From Guadua angustifolia (Eukaryota; Streptophyta; Magnoliopsida; Poales; Poaceae), in the NCBI GenBank assembly GCA_036346375.1, contig CM070520.1:19878852-19942851 (forward strand): a DNA stretch of 64,000 nucleotides, in the 5' to 3' direction. Positions within the stretch are counted from its first letter, which is position 1. Every line of letters begins with the position of its first letter. The position numbers were made by a program, and so were the translations under genes. The notes beneath the pieces are model-generated. The model was not told the origin of the DNA, did no database searches, and was given only the letters and a program-made list of their open reading frames with translations. Positions 22,400-34,754 of the stretch are shown here, piece by piece.

Positions 22400-23055
22400 T
22401 GTTGGCGCCAAAAAGCGTGAAGGGGTTTCGGCCTACAACACACGAATGACGCCGGGTTCAAGCGTCTTGTGGCGTGCCAATCGATTTGACCACATAATCG
22501 ATAAGGAGAATAGTTGTAAAAATTCAATCAAGCGATCCTCGGGGTGAATCGGCTTAAAATCAGAATCACCGAAGCCGATTAGAAGGTAAATAGACTAGTC
22601 GATTAAGACTAATCCGAGGGTAAGAGGTAGATTGATTACGAAAAGCGATGCGCAACAAGGCGAATAAATCAAACCTAAAAAAGCCAATGACGATCAAACA
22701 ATCGGCGATCGCAACTTTATTTGATCGATGTCGACTTCGAGAGGAAAGATTACAATGCTAAAAGACTAAGAACTACGGAAGTAAAAAGTGGTAGATGTGT
22801 TGATTGTTGTTGTCTCTTCAAGCGACCTTAGTGCGCCTTATATACCCGCCAAGCGATCCAGGAGTCACGATCCAACACGACAACGTAGTCGAGATAAACC
22901 GTAGTTTCCTACCCGGTCTCTAGTTTCCAATTTGTTATCTGCGTGTCATATGAGATTTCCATGTGTTTATCCAAACTGCAGATATTCTCGTATCTTATCC
23001 AAACTCATGCTTTTCCTGCCGATTCTTCTAGAAATTTCCAAAACTGGTGCAAACA
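22400..23055 (-). repeat. E2 5' LTR (right copy)
   Basis: The 656-bp LTR starts TGTTGGCGCC and ends GTGCAAACA, directly followed by the AAATC duplication. In element orientation it is the 5' LTR and contains a TATA box at 22838-22844. Confidence 0.92.
22838..22844 (-). promoter_or_regulatory. E2 LTR TATA box
   Basis: The minus strand reads GGGTATATAAGGCGCAC here, a good TATA box followed by a GC-rich start region. The same motif is kept in the left LTR near 9058-9066. It marks the U3/R boundary for gag-pol transcription. Confidence 0.55.
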
Positions 23056-23060
23056 AAATC

Positions 23061-23675
23061 GTAGAATAACATACTTGAGAGTGTTGTTTACATCATTGCT
23101 TGATATTCTGATAAGTATACTGTCTTGTGGTTCGGAGACTACTTACTCATTCAGTAGATATTGCTAGTCTGGGCACATTCAGTGGATTAGTAGACATTTA
23201 TCTCTTGCTCATATGTGTGCACAATATTTCTGAATAGGCATTAGTTGGTCGCTAGCCTGAAGTGCAATAATTCGGTAGAAGAGTATGCTTTAGACTATCC
23301 TGTTATCAATGTGATCATAGATATTTAACAGTGAAATTCTGAACAACTCTTGAATTTGTTAGCCCATTTGTGATTGTGGTGAAAATTCTTATTTTCATCT
23401 AAACCCTAAATCTGAGAGCAAATCTTTGACTAGGATCTAATATAGTCCTCGGTTAGTACATCTTCTATCTTATTCCTTTAAAATAAAGAAGAGGTATTAG
23501 CAAAGAAAACTCACCAAGAAAGGGCCCGGGCCTAAGCCTTAGACTGGCCACACCTTCTTAGACAGGAACAATTCATACGTGAAAGCTCTTGCCGAGCAGT
23601 TCAACGCACTCTTCGTTAGTGAAATGGTAAAACCAAGTATGACAAACTCATAAAGCAAGCATGCAAAACAGTTTA
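23061..23675 (+). other. C1 intron sequence between E2 and E3
   Basis: No coding region is supported. A segment at 23429-23476 (ggatctaatatagtc, then gttagtacatcttct) is repeated at 34776-34820 on the far side of E3. This shows that both pieces belong to C1 and that C1 has an internal duplication with a period of about 277 bases. Confidence 0.5.
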
Positions 23676-23680
23676 ACAAA

Positions 23681-26600
23681 TGTCGTGCCCCGAATTTCCC
23701 GCAGTTCGGACACTACGTATATACCGTACTAGTCGAGGATCACGCTAGTACACACAGGATAAGCAGGTTGAAATACCACAATCATACCGGCTGAATTAAA
23801 TAATAAAGTACTTCAAGCATAATATAGTCGAGTTACATGACCTTATGGTGCGCCTTACAATAATTAGCCACGCGAGCGATAAATATCATCGATTCAGTTC
23901 ATTGGCGGAAGCAAAATACGATAAGCGGAACCACTCTTAGCCACAGAGCTCTTGAGTGCTGCTCAACCCCCTTAGTCCTCTGGCCTTGACGAACTCTTCA
24001 TTCCAAAGTGATGCGGCTTCTTCTTCTTCGAGGTTTTTGTCGATGCAAGGGTGAGTATACAACATACTCAACAAGTCATGCACAATGCAGTTCTATTACT
24101 ACATGCATGGCTTATTCCAAGGAAAAGCTTAATTGGTTATTTGCATAAGCGATATTTCTTTTAAATAAGTAATCCTATTAGATTAAGAGCGGTAAAACTA
24201 ATATTTAATAATTAGTTTCTCAATTCTTTTCAAGAGTTTGGCACACGACCTAAATTCATTCACCGGCTTTTTGGCACCTGACCACCCATTCCATGTTTTC
24301 ATTTTGAAAATCTACCCTTATTTGTAATCACCGAGCAATGTCGATGATTAGTGGACACGGCTATTGAATAGATTCACACACACACTCTGGAAAGGCTGTA
24401 CACTTTACCCACGAGGATCGATCGTTCACCACACAAAGCGATTGATTGCAACAAAGTCTTTCGAGAGACTAACATTTGACCGATGAACCCTCCGTTACTT
24501 CCTTCTAACACTCCCCTCACACAGAGCGAAGTTTAGACATGGCAAGTATCGTTTAATGGGTACCAAGCCGTATGCACAGTGCGCTTCCCCTGATTACCTT
24601 TGGTGTGCCTTTGTCACCCGAGTTTCAAAGGAAAGAGGTTAGAAACCTACTTAACTAGGTCCGTCCCATCACGGACAAGTGGTTGTACACGAACTCAGCT
24701 CAAAGGCTGCGCAAGGTTAAGTCCTTAAGCGTCCCGGGCAAGACAATCATAATTCTCGGCACCTGACCATTCATGCTTTCATACAACTGTTGCCACACGG
24801 GCCCACCGTGCACAAAGCCTTCACCGCCACTTGCCCGGTCCAAATCCTTTCCCACCTGGGGTTTGCATTTATACAACACATGCCAATGCACACATTATTT
24901 CATGAATAGCACCACACAGGCTACTATTCTAATTCCATCATATGGCATCATCGCACTTTTACAAAATGCGTTCCATAATTGTTTAGGCAATATTCATTTG
25001 CTATTCTGAAATTCATTCATCGCATACAAGCGGACTAAGCAACTATCACGGTCTAGCCTCCCGTGTTGGCGTCATATTAATAACCAACATATTAAACATC
25101 TTAGGGTGGACAAGGATTTCAGGGCATGTAAACATTATAATCAAGGTGGCATAACAAGTTTGGCTTTTAACTACCATTTCCCAATTTAATCAAAAGTGAT
25201 TGTACTTAACATAGCATGCAATATGAAAATCAAAATACACTTTTTAAAACTAGGCGCGAAATGATCAAAGCATGACTTGCCTTGAAGAGGAGTTGGTTAC
25301 AGTCGAGGTTCTGTGGCGGGTCTTCAAATTCTCCTCGGCGAAACCGCGACTCGGAGTCTACTCGGCACAAGCAATCACACAATCAACACACTATACAGAC
25401 AGCAAGATAAATTCTAAAAATAAAATAAAAATCACCAATAAATAGTTTACATTTTACAAATTTTGGGCACTGGAATCACTCAAATCCGAGTTAAAATGCA
25501 AAAGTTATAGCCTTTACAATATTCAGAAAATTCATAAAAGAATAAACCGAATTAATCCTCTATTTTCCTTGATTTTCCGGCTGATTTTTCCTCACGCGAC
25601 ACGCGTGTCGGCACCGGAGCGAACCACGTCGCCCTCGACAGCAGCAGTGGACCCGGATGGCGTCCGCGGCGATGCGGCACCCACGGCGGTCCTCCCAGCG
25701 GCGTGTGGGCCGGTGAGCGATACCTAGACCAACGAAGGCGACACGGCGGCGAACCATCAAGCCACGCATACGATTTACTCTCGGCCGTTCGATTCGGATT
25801 AGGCGGCGCCAGAACTACCGAGTGGTTTACTATTTGCGGGACTACGTGGCATTACCTCGGGCGTCGGATGAAGATCGGGCGACGTGTGGAGCTTCGCGAA
25901 GAGTCGAAGAAAAAGCGGCGGCGCTTCGTTGCGAGTTGAAGAAGGCGACACGGCGGCGGCGTTCGAATCTCTCGGTGGAATGAAGTGGCCCAGCGGTTCT
26001 GCGGCGTGACGCGAGGAACTCGATGAGGGTCTCGAATGCGGCGAGGAATGGTGGGCGGTGAACAATGAGGAAGAACCGAAGCGGTGGAAGTACCAACCGG
26101 TGAGCTATTTGCGTGGTATGGTGGTTGGTGGCGAGAGAGAGAGAGAAATGGCGGAAGGAGTCTTGAGCTCGGGGTGTACTTCATTAGCGGACATGCCTTG
26201 GAACTCGCAGAATATCTCGACATGATCTCCGGCTCCCAGCAGGCGGCAGCGCCTGATGCTTAGATCCAGGGCAAGCGCGACCAACGTCGGCCGTCCGTCG
26301 AGATCGAGACGCAGCGCGAAGCCAGCGATTAGGTTTCTTCGTCTTGAGCACGGTGTTGGGCCGCCCAACAACAGTAGCTAACCATTTTCTGGTTTTCTGA
26401 ATAAAAATAAAACAGAAATTCAAAGTATTTATTTGGGGCACTAAAAATACTAGAAAAATTCTAGAAAAATTCTAGAAAATATTTGAGCATTTTGAGCCTA
26501 AATAAAATATTTTCATTTATTTTTGATAAATACTTTTTCTGATAATAATTAATCAAGAGAAGAATAGTTAAAATAAATGATAATTAAATCCAATAAATCC

Positions 26601-26716
26601 CAGAAAAATTAGATAAATTCCATTAAATGCAATTAAATGCAAATAAAGGTTGATTAATTCACAAAAATTTAAATAACTCCAAAATTTAAAATCTGGCCAA
26701 AATTCGGGATGTTACA
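23681..26716 (-). repeat. E3 3' LTR (left copy, 3036 bp)
   Basis: It starts TGTCGTGCCC, ends CGGGATGTTACA and aligns end to end with 31751-34749. The inner border continues into CCTACCCCATAC, whose complement GTATGGGGTAGG is the polypurine tract. Open frames at 25703-26441 lie in a GC-rich part of the LTR and recur at the same place in the other copy. I do not regard them as genes, but the conserved GC-rich segment is probably the promoter and leader part of the LTR. Confidence 0.9.
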
Positions 26717-28048
26717 AACCTACCCCATACTGCGAATCTAGTCACAGAGATTAGAGGTTTAACTTATAGAATAGGTTTGGGAATTCCTTTTCAGATCTTC
26801 CTCTCGTTCCCAAGTGGCTTCACTTTCGGTGTGGTTGCTCCTTGAACTCTGCTGAAAGCAGGTTGTCTTGTTCTGGTTTTCCGATCCGTTGCATCGAATT
26901 TTTATCATTTTGTTCCTTATAAGTCAAGTCTTCACTGTAGTTCAACTTCTTCTAGTGATGTTTGCTCTTGGTGCTCGGAGACACTTCTTGAGTTGCGATA
27001 CATGAAAAACATTGTGCACTCTGCTAGTATTTGCGGTAACTTCGAGTTGGTATCGACTTCGCCCTTACGGTGATGATCTTAAATGGTCCTACATATCTTG
27101 GCGCAAGTTTACCCTTTTGTGAAACCTCTGGACTCCCTTAAGCGGCGTAACTCGAGATACCGTAATCTTAGGTTCAAAACTCAAATCTCTCTGACGGTTG
27201 TCTGCGTAGCTCTTACATCTTGATTGTGCAATCTTTAATCTTTCTCGATCGGTGCTATTTGCTCTTGGCTTCTGAAGTATATACGGTCCAAAGATCTGGC
27301 CTTCGCCGATCTCATTCAATTTAACGGCGTCCTACAAAGGTCGACCATACAATGCTTCAAAAGGTGACATCGAAGACTTGCACGATAGTTTGTTGTTGTA
27401 ACTAAACTCCGCATATGGCAAACATTTATCCCAAGTTGATGTATATGCTTACGCACAAGCTCTCAACATATCTTCTAATATCTGGTTGACTCTTTACATG
27501 CCCATCTGTTTGTGGGTGGTAAGTATCTTTGAAATTGAGGCGGGTGCCCATTCTTTGTATCTGATTTATCCCAAAATCTTGAGGTAAATTGGGTACCTCA
27601 TACGTCTGATCTTCTTTGGCACACCATGTAAGCAAGCGATCCTTGCCATATATAACTCACTAACTTATCTCTGAATAGGTTGTCTTCTGGGTATGAAATC
27701 GCAACCTTAGTCAATCGATCCACGATGACCCATATGGAGTCATAACCTCCTTGCGTCCTTGGCAATCCGGTAATGAAATCCATTCGATTTCTTCCCATTT
27801 CCACTCTGGTATTTTCAATGGCTGCGGCGATCCTGCTTGGTCTCGATGCATAGCTTTGACTCGGTGGCATACATCACATAGTGCTCGTGTTGACAACCTC
27901 TCTTTTCATATTCGCCACGAATCTTTCTTTCAAATCTTGATACATTTTGCACTTCTGGGTGAATCGAATACTTGGAGTCATGAGCTTCCTCAATATTAGC
28001 TTGCTTCAATTCCTTTTTGTTAAGTGCATAAATCGCTCTTTCATCCAC
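26717..28048 (-). pseudogene. E3 integrase and chromodomain-like tail, fragmented
   Basis: Reading down the minus strand, 27815-28048 has the zinc-binding part. Next, 27711-27896 has CDVCHRVKAMH, and 27598-27870 the start of the catalytic core (RNRMDFITGLPRTQGGYDSI, WVIVDRLTKVA). The first catalytic aspartate is therefore kept in MDFITGLP. The core continues in 27426-27635 with YHPQTDGHVKSQ, which carries the segment just before the catalytic glutamate. The C-terminal domain follows (27089-27319: AQSRCKSYADNR, VTPLKGVQRF). Near 26800 the minus strand reads ESEATWEREEDL, the usual chromodomain end. Frames switch every 60-80 codons. Confidence 0.78.
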
Positions 28049-28127
28049 AGCGTCTAGTGTTCGCCCGGCTTGAAGTCTTTTGTGTGGCCTTCCTCCATCT
28101 TGGCCTTGATTAAGCTTGACCTTCTCA

Positions 28128-29470
28128 TCATTCTTGACCTTCTCTAATCTGATCTTCCAAAATAGGTTTTACTTCTAATGCGACTCTGAATCCCTTTGGA
28201 ACAACTTCCAATTTCAATCTCTGAAGGTCCCTACACAATTCTCGACTTTCTTCCACCTTGAATTTAGACCATGACTTTTTCAGGCTCGGGGCATCGGCCA
28301 CCACGTTGGCCTTGCCGGGATGATAATGGATACCCATGTTGTAATCCTTGATCAGCTCTAACCATCTCCTTTGTCTCATGTTTAGATCGGATTGGGTGAA
28401 AATATATTTAAGGCTTTTATGGTTTGTATATACCTCACATCATTGCCAATAAGATAGTGGCGCCATATCTTGATCGTGCACTCTGGTAGCTAATTCGGAT
28501 CATCGTCGGTTAATTCCCTTCATGTGGCCTTAATTGCCTTGATGCATAGGCTACTACCTTTCGTTCTGCATTAACACGCATCCGAAGTCCTTGGCGTGAT
28601 GCATCACGATGAATATCGAAACTACGATGCACATCGGTTGAACTAACACGGTCTTTGGCGTCGATCGCTTTTCAACTCTTGAAAACTCCTTTCACAATCG
28701 GTGTCCAAACAAACTTCTTTTCCTTCTTTAACAATTGCGTAATTGGCCTAGCAATTGTGAAAATCCTTCTATAAATCGTGGTAATAACTTGACCATTCCT
28801 AGAAACTCGAACTTGCGAACTGTCTCTGGGCGACTCCCAATGTAGCTTGTCTCAACTTTGCTTGGGTCCTTTGCGATTCCTTGGCAATCATGACATGCCC
28901 TAAAAATCTACCTTACTTTTCGAAATCGCATTTACTAAACTTGGCATACAACCGTTGCTCCCTTAGCTTTTCGATACTAATCTCAAATGTTGGGCGTGTT
29001 CTTCATTCGTCCTTGAATAAACCAAAATATCATCGATGAATACGACCACAAATTTATCTAAGTATTCCATGAATACTTTGTTCATTAAGTTCATAAAGTA
29101 TGCTGGGGCGTTTGTCAATCCAAATGACATAACTGTGAACTCATAATGTCCATATCTTGAAGAAAACGAGGTCTTGGGTATGTCTTCTGTCTTGATTCTT
29201 AGCGGTGATATCGACTGAGGTCGATCTTGGAGAATACTCCTGCTCCTCTCAATTGATCGAAAAGATCATCTATTCGAGAATGGAATTATTTATTCTTTAT
29301 CGTCACTTCATTAAGTCTTGCGATAGTCTATACACATCCAAAGCTCCGTCCTTTTTCTTAACAAGCGAAACGGTGCTCCCCAAGGTGGCGAGCTCGATTC
29401 GATGAATCCTTTTCCAATAACTCCTCAATCTGTTTCTTCATCTCTACCAATTCTTGGTGGACATCGATAT
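28128..29470 (-). pseudogene. E3 reverse transcriptase and RNase H, fragmented
   Basis: RNase H ends at 28128-28379 with RRWLELIKDYNMGIHYHPGK and then ANVVADALS-like sequence, the usual RNase H C-terminus of chromoviruses. The RT active-site motif FIDDILVYSRT is encoded near 29010-29040 on the minus strand. The following region reads EEHA and a LYAKFSKCEF-like segment near 28930. Upstream (29200-29470) the fingers and palm motifs can be followed only in pieces. Only short open frames remain, so no protein could be made as shown. Confidence 0.72.
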
Positions 29471-30850
29471 AGTCTTTTTGCTATCGGTCTTTGTTCGGGC
29501 ACTAAGTCAATTCTGAACTCTATGTTTCTATCTGGTGGCATTCTGGTAATTCCTCGGGAAAAACGTCACGGGTATTCAGCGACCCTTTGGTACATCTCTT
29601 ATCTTGTGGTCTCCAAATTGTTTACTAGGGTTTGACCTCCTCGGCCGCCCTTGCTTGAAATTCCACTTTTCTACCGTCCGGGCTCTCAATAGACACAACT
29701 CTTTGTCCCAGATCCAGTATAGCCTTATGCTTAGTCGCCAATCCATTCCTAGGATAACATCCGAGGTTTGGGTTTCTAGTATAATAAGGTTAAGCTAGGA
29801 ACTCTACTCCTTTATTAGTAGCTTAACTCCGAACATCCGACCTTAGAGCGGAATTTGATCGAGGATTGAACTAGGGTGTACTTTTAAGGTTAACAATGTC
29901 GGGTTATTTGTCACGGCAAAATCTCGAAGCGAGCGAATGTGAAGCTCGAATCAAATAATCTTGTGGTCGGCTTGAGTTGAGATAATCGCCACGGGTGGCC
30001 TCCTCGCTTTAGTGCCACTGAATTCTTCCTTTTTCAGTTCCATGATACCATCCGGCACATGGTATTGGCGAAAAGTCATTGTGAACTCATCCCAAGTAAT
30101 CTCTGCGGGTTCTCTGCGATCTTGTGATAGTTTTCCCACCATTCGGGAGCCGTTCCTCTAGGTGGTGAGAGGCATAGAGCACCCTCTCGTGTCCCTCACC
30201 TTTGGGTTATGTGCAATTTCCTTCGATAGTCTTTAGCCGGTCATACGCCTCTAAGAAATTTGGCATTGCCGAAGGTGGGCGGTCGTGTCCTCATGAACTT
30301 CGGACAATCTTGAATGGGGGCGTGGCCCATTATTCATAACTTGATTATTGGCGGTTGCACGGTGGTTGATTTGTTGCCTTTATTGCCATCATAGTCACGT
30401 GCTTAATTGAGTCTTGCAAGAAATGCTCCTAGATTCTGCATATCCTTGGCGGTCTTTGCTGCGGTGGTGGCGTACCGTTCGATCGCCTCTGGCGCGAACG
30501 CTGCCTCTGCTCCGTTATTGCAGATGTTCACCATCTGCTGATTGCTTCGGGGGTTTTAGAGATAAGGGGGAAAAGAATAGGCAAGTATAGGAACTTATGC
30601 CGGGAAACAGGTGTAACTTAAAAACCATAATCATTCAAGCATAAATAATAATTAGGTATGGCTCCTTACATAGTCTAGGGACTATGCAGCCATACTATTG
30701 TCACAATATCACAGCAAATTGTTCATTACATCACATCGCATACTAGGGTTGAAATTAAAGACGCGACTCAAAACATCGAGTCTCAGCATAAAAGCAAGCT
30801 CTTGACATCGACAAAACATCACTCATCGAGCCAACCCGGCTCGGCTCGCC
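29471..30850 (-). pseudogene. E3 gag and protease region
   Basis: The frame at 29951-30142 has the retrotransposon gag motif (EITWDEFTMTFRQYHVPDGI then MELKKEEF). Downstream near 29840-29940 the minus strand shows fragments of the aspartic protease region, but the DSGASHSF active site is interrupted. Gag forms the capsid of the intracellular particle and the protease cuts the polyprotein. Confidence 0.65.
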
Positions 30851-31600
30851 GATCACGTGGCCGTGGGTGAGGTGGCATTAGAACAAGCTGGTCCCCATGC
30901 CCTCCCACCTTGGTGCAGCTTGGGGCACCAGCGCTGGTCTCAGGTCCTCGGTGGCAGCTGGCTCCTCCGGCTCCTCGTCGTCGTCGTCGAGCTCCATGAC
31001 GGCGTCAGGCTCTCCCTGCCCGTAAAGAGCCTCCTCCAACTCGGCGATCCTCTGGACTGCGTGCATCCGGGTCTCTCGTAAGGCCTCCTCGGTCTCCTCC
31101 AAGGTGCGGTAAGCGGCTGCTGCAGCTCTGTAGTCATGGCGTCCATCACCTCCTCTGTGTGCATGACAAAGTGGCCCAGTGCGCGATGGCGTCGTCCTCT
31201 AGCTCTAAGCGAACTGCGAGGGTCCACCGTGTGTGGGTGCACACGGAAGGCGGTATCCACGGCTCGTGGCCGTGGTCCCTCTTGATCCGTCCTGGCCGCA
31301 ACCGGGCACACTCTGTATGCCCGCCGTAGCTAGCTTCGCTTCTGGTAGTGAGGCGGCGCGACTAGCACGCGTGCTCCCGGCGTACAAGGTCGAGTCGTCT
31401 CCCATCCGCGAGCAATCCGTTGACTATCCGGTGCGAGACTTGTAGAGTGGTCGGTTGAAGCCTCCCAACACAGGAGCATCCTCGAGCTCCGTTGCGTAGC
31501 CTCCGTGACGCTCTCCAAAAGAGTGAACCATCCGCATCTGCCAAAGCAACGCGTCAGTAATAAAATTTTAAAAGAGTGCAAAAGTAGTATCAAAATACAG
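30851..31600 (-). pseudogene. E3 gag N-terminal region, coiled-coil-like
   Basis: The 30878-31102 frame has a heptad-like stretch (EETEEALRETRMHAVQRIAE) followed by an acidic run of Asp and Glu (residues 37-47). The overlapping frames at 30940-31311 and 31330-31593 are in other phases, so the N-terminus is frameshifted. This GC-rich patch sits directly downstream of the primer-binding site in element orientation, as expected for the start of gag. Some family members have a long N-terminal gag extension like this. Confidence 0.5.
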
Positions 31601-31735
31601 CAGGGGTATGAAGTAAGGAAGAAGGATAAGTCAAGATTTCATTAATCATTCTTGTCAACTTTTAGCCTTTAGAATTTAGCTTTTGTCCTTCTTTGGGACG
31701 GCGGTCTTGCTAGGGTTAAGTCCTCTGATCGGTAT

Positions 31736-31748
31736 GGCTCGATACCAT
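31736..31748 (-). other. E3 primer-binding site (initiator-methionine tRNA type), one base missing
   Basis: The minus strand next to the 5' LTR reads TGGTATCGAGCC. The canonical plant site complementary to initiator tRNA-Met is TGGTATCAGAGCC, so a single A is missing, turning CAG into CG. Position, orientation and the rest of the motif are as expected. Confidence 0.75.
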
Positions 31749-31750
31749 CC

Positions 31751-34749
31751 TATCGTGCCCAATTTCCATGGATTCGGACACTCTGTATATCCGTACTAGT
31801 CGAGGATCACGCTAGTACACAGGATAAGCAGGTTGAAGTACCACAATCATACACATGAATTAAATAATAAAGTACTTCAAGCATAATATAGTCGAGTTAC
31901 ATGACCTTATGGTGCGCCTTACAATAATTAAGCCACGCGAGCGATAAATATCATCGATTCGAGTTCATTGGTGGAAGCAAAATACGATAAGCGGAACCAC
32001 TCTTAGCCACGAACTCTTGAGTGCGGCTCAACCCCCTTAGTCCTCCTGGCCTTCGACGAACTCTTCATTCCAAGCTGGTACGGCTTCTTCTTCTTCTGAG
32101 GTTTTTGTCGATGCAAGGGTGAGTATACAACATACTCAACAAGTCATGCACAATGCAGTTCTATTACTACATGCATGGCTTATTCCAAAGGAAAGGCTTA
32201 ATTGGTTATTTTGCATAAGCGATATTTCTTTTAAATAAGTAATCCTATTAGATTAAGCGGTAAAACTAATATTTAATAATTAGTTTCTCAATTCTTTTCA
32301 AGAGTTTGGCACCTGACCCTAAATTCATTCACCGGCTTTTTGGCACGACCACCCATTCCATGTTTTCATTTTGAAAATCTACCCTTATTTGTAATCAATG
32401 AGCAATGTCGATCCGTGGACCTGACTATTGAATAGATTCACACACACACTCTGCGGAGGTGTACACTTTACCCACAGAGATCTGATCGTTCACCACAGAG
32501 CGATTGATTGCAACAAAGTCTTCAGAGACTAACATTTGACCGATGAACCCCTCAGATTACTTCCTTCTAACACTCCCCTCACACAGAGAGAAGTTTAGGC
32601 AGGCAAGTATCGTTGAATGGGTACCAAGCCGTATACAGTACGCTCCCCTCTGATTACCTTTGGTGTGCCTTTGTCACCCGAGGTTTCAAAGGAAAGAGGT
32701 TAGAAACCTACTTAACTAGGTCCATCCCATCTGGGACAAGTGGTTGTACACGGAACTCGGCTCAAAGGCTGCAAGGTTAAGTCCTTAAGCTGTCGGGCAA
32801 GACAACCATAATTCTCGGCACCTGACCATTCATGCTTTCATACAACCCGTTGCCACACAGGCCCACCTGCACAAAGCCTTCACGCCACTTGCCGGTCCAA
32901 ATCCTTTCCCACCTGGGGTTTGCATTTATGCAACACATGCCAATGCACACATTATTTCATGAATAGCACCACAGGCTACTATTCTAATTCCATCATATGG
33001 CATCATCGCACTTTTACAAAATCGTTCCATAATTGTTTAGGCAATATTCATTTGCTATTAAAATTCATTCATCGTATACAAGCGGACTAAGCAACTATCA
33101 CGGTCTAGCCTCCCGTGTTGGCGTCATATTAATAACCAACATATTAAACATCTTAGGGTGGACAAGGATTTTGGGGCATGTAAACATTATAATCAAGGTG
33201 GCATAACAAGTTTGGCTTTTAACTACCATTTCCCAATTTAATCAAAAGTGATTGTACTTAACATAGCATGCAATATGAAAATCAAAATACACTTTTTAAA
33301 ACTAGGCGCGAAATGATCAAAGCATGACTTGCCTTGAAGAGGAGTTGGTTACGGTCAAGGTTCTGCGACGGGTCTTCAAATTCTCCTCGGCGAAACCCGC
33401 GACTGAGTCTACTCGGCACAAGCAATCACACAATCAACACACTATACAGACAGCAAGATAAATTCTAAAATAAAATAAAAATCACCAATAAATAGTTTAC
33501 ATTTTTACAAATTTTTGGGCACTGGAATCACTCAAATCCGAGTTAAAATGCAAAAGTTATAGCCTTTACAATATTCTGAAAATTCATAAAGAATAAACCG
33601 AATTAATCCTCTATTTTCCTTGATTTTCCGGCTGATTTTTCCTCTGCGCGACACGTGTCGGCACCGAGCGAACCACGTCGCCCTCGACCTCGCAGTGGAC
33701 CCGGATGACGTCACGCTGATGCGGCACCCGGCGGTCCTCCATCGGCGTGTGGGCGGTGAACGATACTAGACCAACGGGCGACACACGGCGACGAACCATC
33801 AAGCCACGCATACGATTTACTCTCGGCCGTTCGATTCGGATCGGGCGGCGCAAGAACTACGAGTGGTTTACTATTTGCGGGACTCGTGGCATTACCTCGA
33901 GCGTCGGATGAAGATCGGACGGTCAGGAGCTTCGCGAAGAGTCGAAGAAGAAGCGGGCGCTTCGTCGGAGTTGAAGAAGACGACACGAGGCGCGGCGTTT
34001 CGAATCTCTCGGTGGAATGAAGTGGCTCAGCGGTTTGCGGCATAGCGTGAGAACTCGATGAGGGTCTCGTGCGGCGGGGAATGGTGGGCGGCGGTGAACA
34101 ATGAGGAAGAAGCGAGGCGGTGGAAGTACCAACCGGTGAGCTATTGCGTGGTATGGTGGATGGTGGCGTGAGAGAGAAATGGCGGAAGGATTGCTGATCT
34201 CGGGGTGTACTTCATTCGCCGGACATGCCTTGGAACTCGCAATAATATCTCGACATGATCTCCGGCTCCCAGCGGGCGGCGGCGCCTGATGCCGTCAGAG
34301 GCCAAGCGCGACCAACGTCGGCCGTCCGTCGAGATCGAGACGGCCTTGAATGGCCAGCGATTAGGTTTTCTTCCGTGCGAGCACGGTGTTGGGCGGCCCA
34401 ACACCTGTAGCTAGCCATTTTCCGGATTTTACGAATAAAAATAAAGACAGAAATTCAAAGTATTTATTTGGGGCACTAAAATACCGAAAAATTCTAGAAA
34501 AATTCTAGAAAATATTTTGAGCATTTTGAGCCTAAATAAAATATTTTCATTTATTTTTGATAAATACTTTTTCTGATAATAATTAATCAAGAGAAGAATA
34601 GTTAAAATAAATGATAATTAAATCCAATAAATCCCAGAAAAATTAGATAAATTCCATTAAATGCAATTAAATGCAAATAAAGGTTGATTAATTCACAAAA
34701 ATTCAAATAACTCCAAAATTTAAATCTGGCCAAAATTCGGGATGTTACA
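31751..34749 (-). repeat. E3 5' LTR (right copy, 2999 bp)
   Basis: It starts TATCGTGCCC (TG changed to TA in comparison with the partner) and ends CGGGATGTTACA, abutting the ACAAA duplication. Compared with 23681-26716, many differences are small indels at CTG or CAG sites. Confidence 0.9.
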
Positions 34750-34754
34750 ACAAA

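Larger units (their letters stand above)
8609..23055 (-). mobile_element. E2: Tat-like Ty3/gypsy retrotransposon, about 11.4 kb net
   Basis: LTRs at 8609-9273 and 22400-23055 are flanked by the perfect duplication AAATC (8604-8608 and 23056-23060). On the minus strand the order is LTR, gag near 20.9-21.7 kb, protease region, RT (18945 down to about 14870, split by a solo LTR), RNase H, second RNase H near 14.1-14.3 kb, and integrase (13690 down to about 12690). A 3' region with an opposite-strand plant-mobile-domain gene and then a polypurine tract complete it. The second RNase H and the opposite-strand gene place it in the Tat group. Pol is in very short frames. Confidence 0.92.
23681..34749 (-). 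mobile_element. E3: long-LTR Ty3/gypsy (chromovirus-like) retrotransposon, 11.1 kb
   Basis: LTRs of about 3.0 kb (23681-26716 and 31751-34749) are flanked by the perfect duplication ACAAA (23676-23680 and 34750-34754). On the minus strand the inside reads primer-binding site for initiator-methionine tRNA, gag, protease region, RT with FIDD, RNase H, integrase, and a chromodomain-like tail ending EATWEREEDL. This layout with very long LTRs resembles the rice RIRE3/RIRE8 group (Del/Tekay chromoviruses). The family name is an inference. Pol is broken into many short frames. Confidence 0.92.

Noticed and set aside
25560..26441. Set of frames that recur at 33532-34418
   Set aside because: They lie at equivalent places in the two E3 LTRs. 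Recurrence comes from the LTR pair, and the frames differ in length between copies.
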